Shown in pieces: positions 1-10,868 of a stretch of 64,000 nucleotides of DNA (positions are counted from its first letter, which is position 1; the number at the start of each line of letters is the position of its first letter). This stretch comes from Perilla frutescens (lineage: Eukaryota; Streptophyta; Magnoliopsida; Lamiales; Lamiaceae), in assembly GCA_026008535.1 (NCBI GenBank), contig BRKX01000004.1, positions 8,457,501 through 8,521,500 on the forward strand, in the 5' to 3' direction. Made by a program: the position numbers and the translations under genes. The notes beneath the pieces are model-generated. The model saw only the letters and a list, made by a program, of their open reading frames with translations, did not search any database and was not told where the DNA came from.

Positions 1-1080
1 CAACTCTCTAGATTAACATTATCAAATCCAAATACCAAGTCAAAGAAGATCGAGGATACAAATCTTCCCCAAAAACTTTGAAGACCAAGTTCAAACAACA
101 AGTTCGAGAAAATTAAAGAGGCAAATTTACTTTGAAAATTTCAAAGACCATTTGAAGATAAAGTCTTGAAGAGAAGAATCGGAGAAAAAAAAAATGGATC
201 TGTATATATATTTTGATCCGAAAATCATTTTATTTGTACACATTTTGCATTTTACCCAATTAAATACAAAGTTTTTTTTTGTTAGAATGATATTTCATAT
301 TGTAATATTTATTAGCATTTAGATCTTCAGTAAATGATGACTCTTCAAATGCATTTGAAATCTTTTATCTTCCATCTTTTAGACTTTTCAGTTTGGTGAT
401 TAATTCTATAAATAGTTTGTTAGGAAAAACTATGAAGAAAACCCCTAATGATGGTTTTGATGAAATTTCAAAACATGTAGAAACATTCTCTAAAAAATTG
501 GAGGAGTTCCAAGCTGAAAATTAAAGTTTGACCAAAGAGAGACTCCAAAGACAGCTTAGCTAAAGCTAGAGTCAACTGCACTGGAGCATGGTCAATCTAG
601 CTGAAAGGATGCATTAACCAATCAGAAAATAACCCAACTGATGGTTAATACACAAAAGATAAATCAACTTCAATCAATCTGACAGCCAAGTCAGAAAAGA
701 CAGAAGACAAGTCAAGCTGATTAAATAAACTGACAAACAGTCAGTTTAACTGAAGACTGAAGGCATTCAACTGATGGCCAAAAATCAAATATTAATTGAA
801 CTGAAGAGAAGAGATGAATCATCATGCTGATGGCCAGAACTAGAGTTAACTAGCTTAAAGCTAAAAATCCAAGCATCAGCTGCTGACCAAGACCAGTAAA
901 GTTGACAAACTATTCATTAGTTTGTAAACAGATAAACTGGCAAATAAGCTCAAGATAAGACCAGTTGAACTGATCAACCAGTCAAACAGTTGTGTTCAGT
1001 CAAACTGGTAAAAGAGCTCAAGAGAACAACCAACTGAAGCTATAGCCGAACCAAGCTGCCAAGCACAGAACTGCCAAATG

Positions 1081-1252
1081 GAGTCCAGAACTAAAAAATG
1101 AGCAGCTGGAGAACTACCAACTGGAGTTCAGAACTGAAAGATGAGTAGCTGGAGAACTGCTAACTGGAGTCCAGAATTGAAAGATGAGTAGCTGGAGTAC
1201 TGCCAACTGGAGTCCAGAACTGGAAGCTGAGCAGCTGAAGAGTCTGCTAACT
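1081..1252 (+). repeat. 43-bp tandem repeat, four units
   Basis: Four head-to-tail units begin at 1081, 1124, 1167 and 1210, each opening with GAGTYCAGAAYT and containing GAGYAGCTGGAG. The spacing is exactly 43 bp with scattered substitutions. Each unit contains an AACTG word. The array lies about 200-370 bp upstream of the TATA-like box at 1452, a position where plant LTRs often carry enhancer repeats; that role is inferred. Confidence 0.9.
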
Positions 1253-1450
1253 GAAAGCTGCCTGCAGTTAATGCTCAACCAGAGATCTTGATATAAATGA
1301 AGAAGATCTTAGAGTAAATGATCTACAGAGATCGATTGGCTAAGCAACAGCTAATTCAAATAGGCTTCAATGGCTACAAGAATCAACTACCATCGATAGA
1401 TCAACAGAATCAACGATCGGTGGAATCCAACGGTCACAAAGATCACTCAT

Positions 1451-1460
1451 CTATAAAAGA
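1451..1460 (+). promoter_or_regulatory. TATA-like box of the putative C LTR
   Basis: CTATAAAAGA lies downstream of a CCAACGGTC word at about 1427. A similar pairing occurs upstream of ORF3 in C (about 37245-37310) and in C' (about 55600-55640, reverse strand). With both insertions removed, the distance from here to the PBS is about 800 bp, plausible for R plus U5. Confidence 0.35.
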
Positions 1461-1574
1461 AGAGTGAATCTCATTTGACTTAAGAATTTTGCCATTCTAA
1501 TTCTTACTGTTTTGCAGATATTGAGCATTTTCCCCCTCAAAGCTTAAGTTCAAGCACGTTCAAAAGCTGCAAAA

Positions 1575-1579
1575 GTCCT
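1575..1579. repeat. Left target-site duplication of Athila A
   Basis: GTCCT here pairs with GTCCC at 21019-21023. The one mismatch is a C/T transition. It supports A having inserted into the C LTR. Confidence 0.65.
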
Positions 1580-3469
1580 TATTTAATTTCGGTTTACACT
1601 ACACACGCTAAACTACTATGAACCGGACCCGCAAGAGGACGGGGTAGTTGTAGGACGGTGAGCTAACTCGAGTCGTGTCTCTCGAGGAAAGCTTAGAGGA
1701 GACAATCTTTCTATGCTATGTATGCAAACATGTACAAGGATTTAAATACAAACCTAAACATTCTAATCAAGGGTTGGATGACTTTTACTAAACTAATGAA
1801 TTTAAGCAAGCAAAATTAACTAGCAACACCAACAATAGAAAAGACGAATGAAAAGATTATGAGAAGAGCATTAGGGTGTAGATTCTCTCATTGGTTTCTC
1901 TCCAAGCTTATTTCAAGTCGATTATGATAACCCTATACGTACAATAGACCCCATTCAAGTGGCTTAACTTCATTTACTATCACCGTCAATCCATTAAACC
2001 CCTACCGGCTATATCATACGAACAAGATTAACAATTAGACTTACGTAACCTGATTCACCTAACATTGAAGGAACCTAAGTCGGGCTATAGAATCTCCTCT
2101 CGATCTCATCTAAAGCCTAGCAATGCTAAGTAGTGATCAAATACCCAATATAAACAAGCACAATTCCAACAATAAGAAACCAACAATCACAAGCATGGAT
2201 CAAAACCAAATCAATTATCTACCCCTAATATAAGGAATTAGCCCATCATGCTCAAAAAACATAAGAACCATAAAAGTTGTCCATTTTATAAATCAAAAGA
2301 CAAATAAAATATAAACTTCTATAATATTATTATCTCGAGAGTTTTGGGATAAATCCCCACAAATGAGCTAAGCTAAGAACCGAAATACCAAGAAGTAGAG
2401 ATCCTTGAGCAAGCTTAGCTTCTGCGGATGGCTTGGAGTCGGAATTTTCTTCTCGTGCCCCTCTTCCTTAAGCTTTTACTTCCTTCCCTTTTCTCTCCCC
2501 TTTCCTCTCTTGAATGGTAAAGTGTTGGGTGGTGAAGTGTGGAATATGGAATTGAGAATGATGAAGTGTGTGAAGAAAGGTTATGAAGATGGAGTGTGAA
2601 TCCGGATGAGTGAAGAAGAATGGTTGATGAATTGGGGGTTACTTGGTTTATCAAAAGGGAGAGAGAAATGTGTAGTTATTAGGAAAATTTAATCTCAACT
2701 CCTCCTACTCCTCTAGGCTTCTAAAAGTCTTTACCTCTTTAATTATCCAGCTGGCCAGGTGGGTGGAAAATGCTGAGGATTAAATCTCATGGACACAGCT
2801 TGAAACTGATCGAGGGAAGCCAAAACTGATCGCTGCTGAAACTAATCAAAGGAGACTCGGACTAATCACCCCGCGCTCACGGGGCTGGGGTACCGTGCGC
2901 TCCGGGGGTGTTTCGCTATGAGCACTGCCCCTCGATCACGGGGGTCTCTGTGCCGACGGGGCAGGTCAGTTTCAGTTTTGGCTTTCTTCAGTCTAGCTTT
3001 CCATCTCCAGTTTCGATGCTTCAGCTAAGCTCCTTCAGTTGCAGCTCCAGTTTGCTTTTTTAGCTGGAGTTTAGTTCATCAGTTGTGCCTCCAGTTCAGC
3101 TCTCTAATTCATCAGTTGCGGCTCTAATTCTTCAGTTGCAGCTCTAGTTCAGCTTAAAATCCTTGGCTCCAGCTCAGAATCTTCAGTTTGACCCCAAAAC
3201 TAATCAGTTTAGGGTGCTACTTTGGCTCCGCCATCAGTTTGGTCCTTCAGCTTGACTCATGAGCTGGAGCTTTTCCTTGGGGCTTCACATCCTTGCAGCT
3301 TTTATGCCCTAAAATCCTACTTTTGAAGACAAAAGCTCAAGTTTTGCACAAACCTGGCATATTCTTCTACAAGAGTAAAAATGAAGATATAAGCATAAAA
3401 TTCACACAAAAACACATACAATACAGATATTAGAGGTACAAATAAAATAGTACAAATAAACACCAAACA
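1580..3469 (-). repeat. 3' LTR of Athila A
   Basis: This is a direct repeat of 19337-21018. Both begin at a diverged T(G/A)T edge followed by TTTACACTACACACGCTAAA and end CACCAAACA (here) or CACCAAATA (right copy). About 225 bp of this copy (around 3150-3380) is missing from the right copy. It contains a GC-rich block (2865-2965) and a tract dense in CAGTT/CAGCT words (2965-3270). The small ORFs near 2405-2650 are not conserved as protein. Confidence 0.85.
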
Positions 3470-3482
3470 ATTCCCCCACACT
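3470..3482 (-). other. Polypurine tract of Athila A
   Basis: On the reverse strand TAAGTGTGGGGGAAT directly precedes the LTR start TGTTTGGTG. The same tract recurs in AC at about 39969-39985. It would prime plus-strand DNA synthesis. Confidence 0.75.
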
Positions 3483-4405
3483 TAACCTTTTGCTTGTCCT
3501 CAAGAAAATAAAATCATTCGAGAGATGAAGCAAGAAGGAATGGTTCTCAAGATGATCATGCATATTGAATCATTCCTCATGGTTTCATAGTAAAGCACTC
3601 ATCATCCAAGAAAGCAAAAGCAATTATCAAATTAGGTGTGTTTCTTTTTCCTCACAAGAATAGGGAAGACATGACGCGATGGTAGAGGCTCCGCGGGCAG
3701 TGGCTCGTGAGCGATCATGGAAGTGACGTGTTGTGGAGGAGCTTTAGCTTGAGCTACCAACTATGTATGAGAGAGAGAAGCAGTTGAAAGGTGAGATTTG
3801 GGAGAGAGAGCTTGAAAGCGGCGCAAGTAGTGGGTAGAAATAGAGTTCCAATCGTGGTCCCCTTTATATAGTTGGGAAGTGCCGCGGTCATGGGATGAAG
3901 CATGCTGACGGGGTTGGTATGGGCCGCACACTCACGGAAGCCAGTTTTTTGGGCGTATGGTGCCCGCACTCGTGGGGGCCAAATGCCGAGAGGGGGGTTG
4001 CGCGGTCACTCATAGTGCCACAATCGCGCACCCTTATTTGTGCATTTTTTACCTCCGCACTTGCGGGGTTTGTGGGCTCCTGCACTGGCGGGGCTTGCAT
4101 GCTCACGGAGTGGTTCGGCCGAGAGCCTCCTCCTGTGAATGCACGGGGCCCACACTGGTGGGGCTAGACTTATCCATTTTTTGTAGTTTTTGACCCTGCA
4201 ACACTCTAAACTCCTTAGCCTGCGAGACAATCATCAAAACACAAACTTAAGCACACCAAAGAGGGTAAAAAATCAAACAAAGCTTAAAAACAAGTGAATC
4301 ATAGGTTGCCCCCATGCAGCGCTCATTTTACTAGTCTCGAGCTAGACATAGCCTTCGGGATAACTAGGTGGAGCTTTCAAGTTTGAAAGCTTCGACTTCA
4401 GCTTC
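3483..4405 (-). other. 3' untranslated region of Athila A
   Basis: This is the region between integrase and the 3' LTR. It matches part of the AC 3' region (the CTTGTCCTCAAG stretch and the GTCTCGAGCTAGACATAG stretch near 4335 and 41370) but lacks several hundred bases present there. Overlapping ORFs at 3754-4230 on both strands arise from a GC-rich block of repeated CGCACTCGTGGGG-like motifs and show no recognisable protein. Confidence 0.6.
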
Positions 4406-4766
4406 TTAGGGCTCTATCTCGAAGTACGGTTTGACTTGGTGCCCATTCACTTGGAACGCTGCATTCCTAACTGGATTTAGCAATGTCACTACACCGTAAG
4501 GGAACACCTCTTCAATTACGAATGGTCCACTCCAACATAATCTCAATTTCTCAGGAAAAAGCCTCAAGTGGGTGTTGAAAAGGAGAACCTTTATGCCTGA
4601 AGTGAGTTCCTTCTTCACCATGCGCTTGTCGTGAAGCCTCTTCACCTTATCTTTGTTGATTCGTGCATTGTCATAGGCTTCATTCCTTAACTCATTGAGC
4701 TCAGATATTTGCAAGACTCGCTCCTTTCCTACACAAGTTAAATCAAACATTACCGCCTTGATGGCC
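4406..4766 (-). pseudogene. Integrase C-terminal part of Athila A (separated from its core)
   Basis: This is the C-terminal segment of a gypsy integrase. It shows the typical DNA-binding region: NELRNEAYDNARINK, KVKRLHDKRM, WSGPFVIEEVFPYGVV, ending with a natural stop at 4406. It joins in frame with the integrase core that ends at 14370 once S and one copy of its 5-bp duplication are removed. The gene was therefore still open across this junction when S landed. The first methionine near 4750 is internal, not a start. It would act in the nucleus, joining element DNA to the chromosome. Confidence 0.9.
4762..4766. repeat. Left target-site duplication of Sirevirus S
   Basis: TGGCC here and TGGTC at 14370-14374 flank S. 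Removing S and one copy keeps the Athila integrase frame. Confidence 0.85.
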
Positions 4767-5706
4767 TGTTAGTGCCATCATTATGCACTAATGTTTGGTT
4801 CATGTTAGTATTGATGAGATATAGAAGACAATGTGTTCCAGGGTATCTTCCTGAAGACAAAAGTTCCGCTGTTCAAGTTTTGAAGAACAGTTGGTGAACT
4901 ATTCGCTCTGATGTTCCTGACAGACCTAGGAACAGTTTAATTATGGCAGTTTGCATTGCGGAAAGATCTTGCACCCGATCAGTTTTCAAGGACAAGATAT
5001 AATCGTTTGACTATCTTTTGGTATAGATACCGCGCTAAAATTAACCCTACTACACATGGAAAGTATCTACACAAGTTTGGAAGGATCACAAGTTAATATT
5101 TACTTACCTACATCGGTGGAAATATCCAAAGGTGTCCTTTGAAGTGAAGACTATTTGAAGACTGATTAATTCAACAATCGGTGGTGGACTTTTTAGATTC
5201 TCTTAGCATTTTATTTGAGAGTCAATTTCATTTGTGATCCACATGTATTAACTAGTAGTTGTTCGATAAATAGTTCAACTTGTTAGACTAGTTCATGAGT
5301 GTTTTGAGTGAAACACGTGAGTGGTGGTTTTAATCTATTTTGTACGCAATCTCGGGAGAGATTGTAAGTTGAAGTTGTGGGTAGCTATATGGAGTCTAGT
5401 GTCACGGTTGTGAGGGGATCTCACAGCTTTCGTTTAGTGAAAGAGTTCATGAAGAAGAATGGGTAGCATAAGGAGGGAGTCCTATATGTGTAATAGCCTA
5501 ATTATATATTATGAAGGAGTAACAAACGGATCTTCAAATTTGGGTGAAGCCCTCTCAGAGTAGGTTGATTAACTGAACTGGGTTACCAATCTCGTGTGTA
5601 TTTTAACTGCTTTCTATTTACTGTTCTTACGTCTGTTCCCAACATATCGTAGAACACTTGTGTGCAGTTTACGTAAATCACACTTAGCATGGATTATTTG
5701 TTTTCA
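4767..5706 (+). repeat. 5' LTR of S
   Basis: 940 bp, TGTTAGTGCC ... GTTTTCA, with a same-length partner at 13430-14369. A TATA-like ATAAATA (about 5270) occurs here but the matching site in the 3' LTR has changed. Confidence 0.93.
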
Positions 5707-5707
5707 A

Positions 5708-5724
5708 TTGGCACCAGAGCGGGT
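5708..5724 (+). other. Primer binding site of S
   Basis: TTGGCACCAGAGCGGGT directly follows the 5' LTR. It is a diverged form of the copia TGGTATCAGAGC site that pairs with initiator tRNA-Met. Confidence 0.75.
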
Positions 5725-5787
5725 CACCAGTTATACAGGTGTGATCTTGGGATTTTAATCCGTGTTTTTTATGTTTGTTTTTCCGAG

Positions 5788-7440
5788 ATGGACATGATGA
5801 AAGAAGGAGCATCGACGGTTCAACCTCCGCTCCTTGATGGCAATAATTATGCCTACTGGAAAGCCAAGATGACTACGTTCATTCATTCGATTGATGAATG
5901 TACCTGGAAGATGGTGACTGAAGGATGGAAGCCGCCCATAAAGAAGGATGAAAAAGGCAAAATTGTGATGAAGCCTGAAGAAGAGTGGGACAATGATGAC
6001 TACCAGGTGATGGGGCTGAATGCTAAAACCATGTATGCTATCTTCTCGGCCATTGATATGAACATCTTCAAACTCATCTCCACCTGTGACAAAGCCAAGG
6101 ATGCGTGGGATATTCTCCAGACCACCTATGAGGGAACAAGTAGTGTTCGTGTCTCACAGATGTAATTACTCACCACCAGATTCGAGAATCTCAGGATGGA
6201 TGGGGTTGAAACACTTGCTGATTTTAATGCTAAAATCTATGATATTGCAAATGAAAGCTTTGCCCTTAGAGATGCCATTTCTGAAGAAAAACTTGTCTGA
6301 AAAGTTCTTCGCTCCCTGCCTAAAAGATTTGCCTACAAAGTCACGGCTATTGAAGAAGCCAAAGACGTGAGTAAGATGAAGCTGCAAGAGCTGATGGGGT
6401 CATTGTGAACTTTTGAAATGGGCCTGACAGAAGAAGAAAATATGCAGAAGAAAAGCATTGCTTTTCAGGCTGGTTCCAGTACTGATGTTCCCAGCAATGT
6501 TCCTGACAAAGCTGATCTTGCAGAATCAATCGCTTTGCTGACTAAAAATTTCTCAAAGTTTGCAAAACGATATGAGAAGTCTTCTCAAAATAATGTTGGG
6601 AAGAACAGGTTTTCTAAATCTCGAAGAACCAAAGATGAGGAGTCAAATGAAGACAGACATAAGGAAGTGAAGTGCAGAGAATGCAGTGGCTTTGGTCATT
6701 ACCAAGCTGAGTGTGCTAACACGCTAAAAAAGAAGAACAAGTCATATTATTCTACTCTTAGTGAAAGTGATGATCCTGATGATAGTGGAAGTGATGAAGA
6801 ATGTGTAAGTAATTATATTGCTTTCATGACACACGCTGTTAAAGAATTTGTGCCTGCATCTGTTCTTGACAATGAGGTGGAGAAAATTTCTGAATACAGC
6901 GATGATGAAGATTTTACTGAGGAATCTGCTATGGAGGCATATAAGAAGCTACATTCTAGTTAGATCATGGTGGTTAAAGTCAATTAAAAATTGATGAAAG
7001 AGAATTCTAATCTTCTGAAAGAAAGAGATAATCTCTCTACTCGCCTCAATGAGTTGCAGGATGAACTGTTGCAGTCCCGGAATAATTTGAATACTCAAAT
7101 TGGTGAACTTCTACATCTAAAGAAGTTGGTCAAAATGATGAACTCTGGCACATCTCAGCTAGATGAAATTCTATCTAAGGGAAGAGTCCTCAAGATCATA
7201 CCGGGCTCGGATTTAATGATGGTCATTCCTATGACAACTTCTGTTATAGAAAGTCTTCTGGAACAAAAGATACAACTGTCCCAGAACAAATTTCTGAGCC
7301 AAAGAACAAGCAGCAGTAGCAAAGGAAGTCTCCTCAAAAGACACGTGTTGTTTGTCACTACTGTGAGAAACCTGGTCACATTCGACCACACTGCAGAAAC
7401 TACATCAATGACCTCAGAAGGATGAAAAGAAGGGATCTTT
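5788..7440 (+). pseudogene. gag of S (broken)
   Basis: Nucleocapsid/capsid gene. The likely start is the ATG at 5788, not the in-frame ATG at 5689 that lies inside the LTR. It has the copia capsid fold start (LLDGNNYAYWKAKM), a first CCHC zinc knuckle (CRECSGFGHYQAEC, about 6673-6714), an acidic region, a coiled-coil stretch (about 6990-7130) and a second knuckle (CHYCEKPGHIRPHC, about 7352-7393) in another frame after a frameshift near 7190. In-frame stops lie at 6163, 6298, 6406, 6961 and 6985. The two at 6298 and 6406 are TGA where arginine fits the context. Gag would package the RNA in cytoplasmic particles. Confidence 0.88.
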
Positions 7441-7507
7441 TTCAATCTGATCAGTTCCTAGAAGAGATATCAACAGGAACAGATCAAGGAACAACCATAG
7501 AAATTAT

Positions 7508-8152
7508 GTGGTTCACACTGCTCTCAACATTCATGCAAAGAGCAGTTGGTATTTTAATAGCGGATGTTCGCATCATATGACTGGAAATGCTAGCATGCTG
7601 ATCAATATTCAAAAAGATTGTTCTTATCAATCTGTTACCTTTAGAGATGGTGTCAAAGGAATAGTACTTGGGCGAGGTCAATTGAATATTTATGGAATGC
7701 CCAATTTGGAAGATGAGCTGCTTGTGGAAGGACTAAAGGCTAATTTAATTAGCATTAGTCAGCTATGCGACCAAGGTCTTTTGGTGAATTTTACAAGAGA
7801 TAAGTGCCTGGTCAAGGATAAAGAAAGTGTTCTCCTGATGGATGAGAACATATCGCAGGAAAATTGTTACCTTCTGAACATGAAGAAAACTTGCTTCAAA
7901 ACCCAACTTTGTGAAGCAAATCTATGGCATGAAAAGCTTGGCCATATCAGTTTTCAAAATTTCCTGAGACTTATGAAGACTGAAGCTGTGATTGGTGTTC
8001 CAAATCTAAGTATTGATCGTGGAAAGATGTGTGGCCCATGTCAAGAAGATTACTACTTCAAATGCCTTAAATTTATTACACATGGACTTAATGGGGCCTG
8101 TCTAAACCGAAAGCATTGGATGGAAGAAATTTATCTTTGTGTGTGTAGATAA
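7508..8152 (+). pseudogene. Protease and integrase zinc-binding part of S pol
   Basis: An aspartic protease motif appears as WYFNSGCSHHMTG; the catalytic D of the usual DSG is N here, so the enzyme is probably dead. It is followed by the GAG-pre-integrase block LWHEKLGHISFQN and the CGPC pair of the HHCC zinc finger. The usual methionine start is not needed, since this is an internal part of a polyprotein. A frameshift near 8140 separates it from the integrase core. Confidence 0.87.
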
Positions 8153-8894
8153 CTACACCAGATTCACATGGGTTGAGTTCCTAAGAGACAAGATGGAGAC
8201 TTTTGAGACGTTCAAAAAACTTTGTCTCAAGTTTGAAGTGGAGAAAGGAACTAACGTGGTAAGAATTACAAGTGACCATGGACGTGAATTTGAAAATGTT
8301 TTCTTCAAAACATTCTGTGAAGAAAAAGGAATTGGTCAGGGGTTTTCTGCCCCTAAAACACCTCAACAAAATGGTGTGGTTGAGAGGAAAAATCGAACTC
8401 CTCAAGAAATAAGTCGAGTAATGATGAAGGCTAAATTTGTTCTTGACAATATCTGGACTGAAGCTGTGAACATAGCTTGCCATGTCATAAATCGGGTGTA
8501 CTTCAGACCTAAGACAAGGACTACTCCCTATGAGCTGTGGAAAGAGAAGAAGCCTAACGTAAAATACTTTCATATCTTTGGAAGTATTTGTTACATGCTA
8601 AGGGAAAGAGAATATCTTGGCAAATTTGATGCCAAAGGAGATGAATGCATTTTCCTTGGATATTCAAGAAATAGTCGTGCATATCGTGTCTTCAACAAAA
8701 GAACAAATACTGTCATGGAATCAATCAACATAGTGGTTGATGATCTGGAAGAACCTGCTGCCCAGATTGATGACGAGAGCCTTGATGTTACTGTCCCTGT
8801 TCCTGCATCTGTGCCTGACAGTTCGCAAGACAGTAATCTGACTGAAGCAAGGTCTGAAAAACAAGATGTCTACAAACCTTCGAGAGGAGTCTAG
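8139..8894 (+). pseudogene. Integrase core of S pol
   Basis: A DDE-type integrase core: VDNYTRFTWVEFL (first D), ITSDHGREFEN (second D) and PQQNGVVERKN (E), followed by the copia signature FGSICYMLRER and KFDAKGDECIFLGY. All three catalytic residues can be seen. The ORF ends at 8894 in a serine/acidic linker before RT. It continues the polyprotein in a frame different from the upstream piece. Confidence 0.88.
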
Positions 8895-10030
8895 AAAAAT
8901 CATTCTGCTTCAGATATCATTGGAGAAATGAGTGAAGGTATCCGAACAAGAAGAGCTGGTAAGAACTTTCATGAGCTGATTGTGAATGTTTCCTACACAT
9001 CCACTGTTGAACCTAAGAATGTTAAAGAGGCTTTGAAGGATGATAGGTGGATTCAAGCGATGCAAGCAGAACTCCTATAATTTGAAAGAAATGAAGTTTG
9101 AGATCTTGTTCTACGACCTAAAGATGCCAATGTGATTGGTACAAAGTGTATTTTCAAAAACAAGACCGATGAGGAGGGGAACATAACTAGGAACAAGGCA
9201 AGATTGATTGCCCAAGGATATTCCCAAGTTGAGGGAATTGATTTCGACGAGACATTTACTCCTATCACTCGTCTCAAATCTGTCCGATGGCTTCTTACCA
9301 TGGCTATGTGGATGAAATTCAAGTTGTACCAAATGGACGTAAAGAGTGCCTTCTTAAATGGGTACTTAACTGGAGATGTGTTTGTTAGCCAACCCAAAGG
9401 CTTTGAAGACCCTCACCATCCTGAGTTTGTTTACAAACTTAAAAAGGCCCTTTACGGTCTCAAATAAGCTCCACGAGCTTGGTATGAACTCTCTTCATCA
9501 AGAGAGAAAAATCTGATGTGATCATCCTTCAGATCTATGTCGATGACATTATCTTTGGATATGTGTCAAACACAATGGTGGACAAGTTTGTCAAGTACAT
9601 GACATCTGAGTTTGAAATGAGTTTAGTAGGAGAGCTAACCTACTTTTTGGGGCTTCAAATGAAGCAAAAAGATGATGGGATCTTCATTTCTCAAACAAAG
9701 TATGCAAGAAACTTAATAAGCAAGTTCGGTTTGGAAAGTTGCAGCACGAAGAGAACACCCATGGGAACATCCCTTAAGATGTCGAAAGATGAAGCTGAGG
9801 TGTCCATTGAGCAAACATTGTACCGAAGTATGATTGGTAGTCTGCTCTACCTTACTGCAAGTAGGCCAGACATCTGCTACAGTGTTGGAGTGTGTGCTAG
9901 TTACCAATCTGATCCTAGAGAGAGCCATCTGAAAGCTGTCAAGAACATAATCAAGTACATAAAAGGTACTGCTGAGTTGGGACTTTGGTTTTCATATGAT
10001 ACAAACCCTAGTCTGGTGGTGTTTTGTGAT
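8895..10030 (+). pseudogene. Reverse transcriptase of S pol
   Basis: RT blocks are visible: NKARLIAQGYSQVEGIDF, ETFTPITRLKSVRWLL, YQMDVKSAFLNGYL, FKLKKALYGLK-like, then QIYVDDIIFGYVS with the catalytic YVDD intact. Stops at about 9078 and 9465, and a deletion plus frameshift between about 9490 and 9520, remove the stretch before the active site. The second half (9518-10030) is open in another frame. It would copy element RNA into DNA inside the particle. Confidence 0.88.
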
Positions 10031-10500
10031 GCAGATTGGGCTGGTTGCAATAAAGATCGGAAAAGAACTTCAGGAGGATGCTTTTTCCTCGGAAACAACA
10101 TGGTTTCATGGTTCAGTAAGAAATAGAATTCGATCTCTCTATCTACTGCCGAAGCAGAATATATTGCGGCTGGAAGTTGTTGTACACAAATCTTGTAGAT
10201 GAAGTAGATGCTGCTTGACTATGGTGTGCCACAGTCTGTTTTTACCATATTCTGTGACAATATGAGTGCCATAAATATTTCAAAGAATCCTGTCCAGCAC
10301 TCTCGGACAAAACATATAGATATCCGCAACCACTTCATATGTGAACTGGTTGAAGATGGATCTCTTGTAATTGAGTATGTTGCAATAGAAGCTCAACTTG
10401 CGGATATTTTCACTAAGGCACTTGATAGTGTCAGGTTTGAAACACTTAGATCCTCCTTTGGGTCTTTATGTTCTCTAAACTTCTCTTCTGAGAGAAGTAT
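10000..10500 (+). pseudogene. RNase H of S pol
   Basis: The copia RNase H domain: FCDADWAGCNKDRKRTSGG, STAEAEYIAAGS, FCDNMSAINISKNP and HSRTKHIDIRNHFI, ending near VRFETLRSSFG. Stops at 10124, 10196 and 10205 interrupt it; two are TAG where the context suggests Q. It would remove the RNA template during reverse transcription. Confidence 0.87.
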
Positions 10501-10540
10501 CTCTGTACAGTCTTGGTCAGTGATGTATGTACAGAGATAA

Positions 10541-10868
10541 TAAAAAATGACCAAGTGATTCATGGTCTTTTCATGTATGTTCTTGGAAGTGTGCTTGACA
10601 GTCTCAAGCATTCTCTGAACGGTTTCCACAATGCCTAGTAGGCCAACATTTTTCACACCCAGCTCGTTTTCACTCCTCGAGGATGTACAGTATGTGATGA
10701 TTATGGATTTGACGGTTATTTTTGAGAATTTCCTTCATGAAATTTTTTAATTAAGGGTGAAAGTTTAATTTTTGAATCTTCTCAAGGCCTTCAGCACTTT
10801 TTCAAAATTTCCTTGCTAAGCTGCTCTTAAACCTCTTTGCCGTCAAGCTGTTTTCTCTCCAGAATTCA
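10541..10868 (+). other. Spacer between pol and ORF3 of S
   Basis: AT-rich, about 330 bp. Short ORFs only. No convincing promoter or splice site seen. Confidence 0.5.

Larger units (their letters stand above)
1..1579 (+). repeat. Probable U3 half of the split 5' LTR of Sirevirus-like element C
   Basis: AT-rich DNA without a credible gene. If Athila A (1580-21018) and B1 (21220-30626) are removed, this sequence runs into 21024-21219 and then 30632-31116, which ends directly before a tRNA-Met-type primer binding site. That makes it the likely upstream (U3) part of the C 5' LTR. It is dense in AACTG/CAGTT words, carries a 43-bp tandem repeat and ends with a TATA-like box at 1452. I could not find the LTR start; TGTTAG near 280 is one candidate. 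Part of the region may instead be older flanking DNA. Confidence 0.45.

Noticed and set aside
3754..4230. Overlapping ORFs on both strands
   Set aside because: Products of the GC-rich motif block in the Athila 3' region; no frame shows protein-like conservation in AC.
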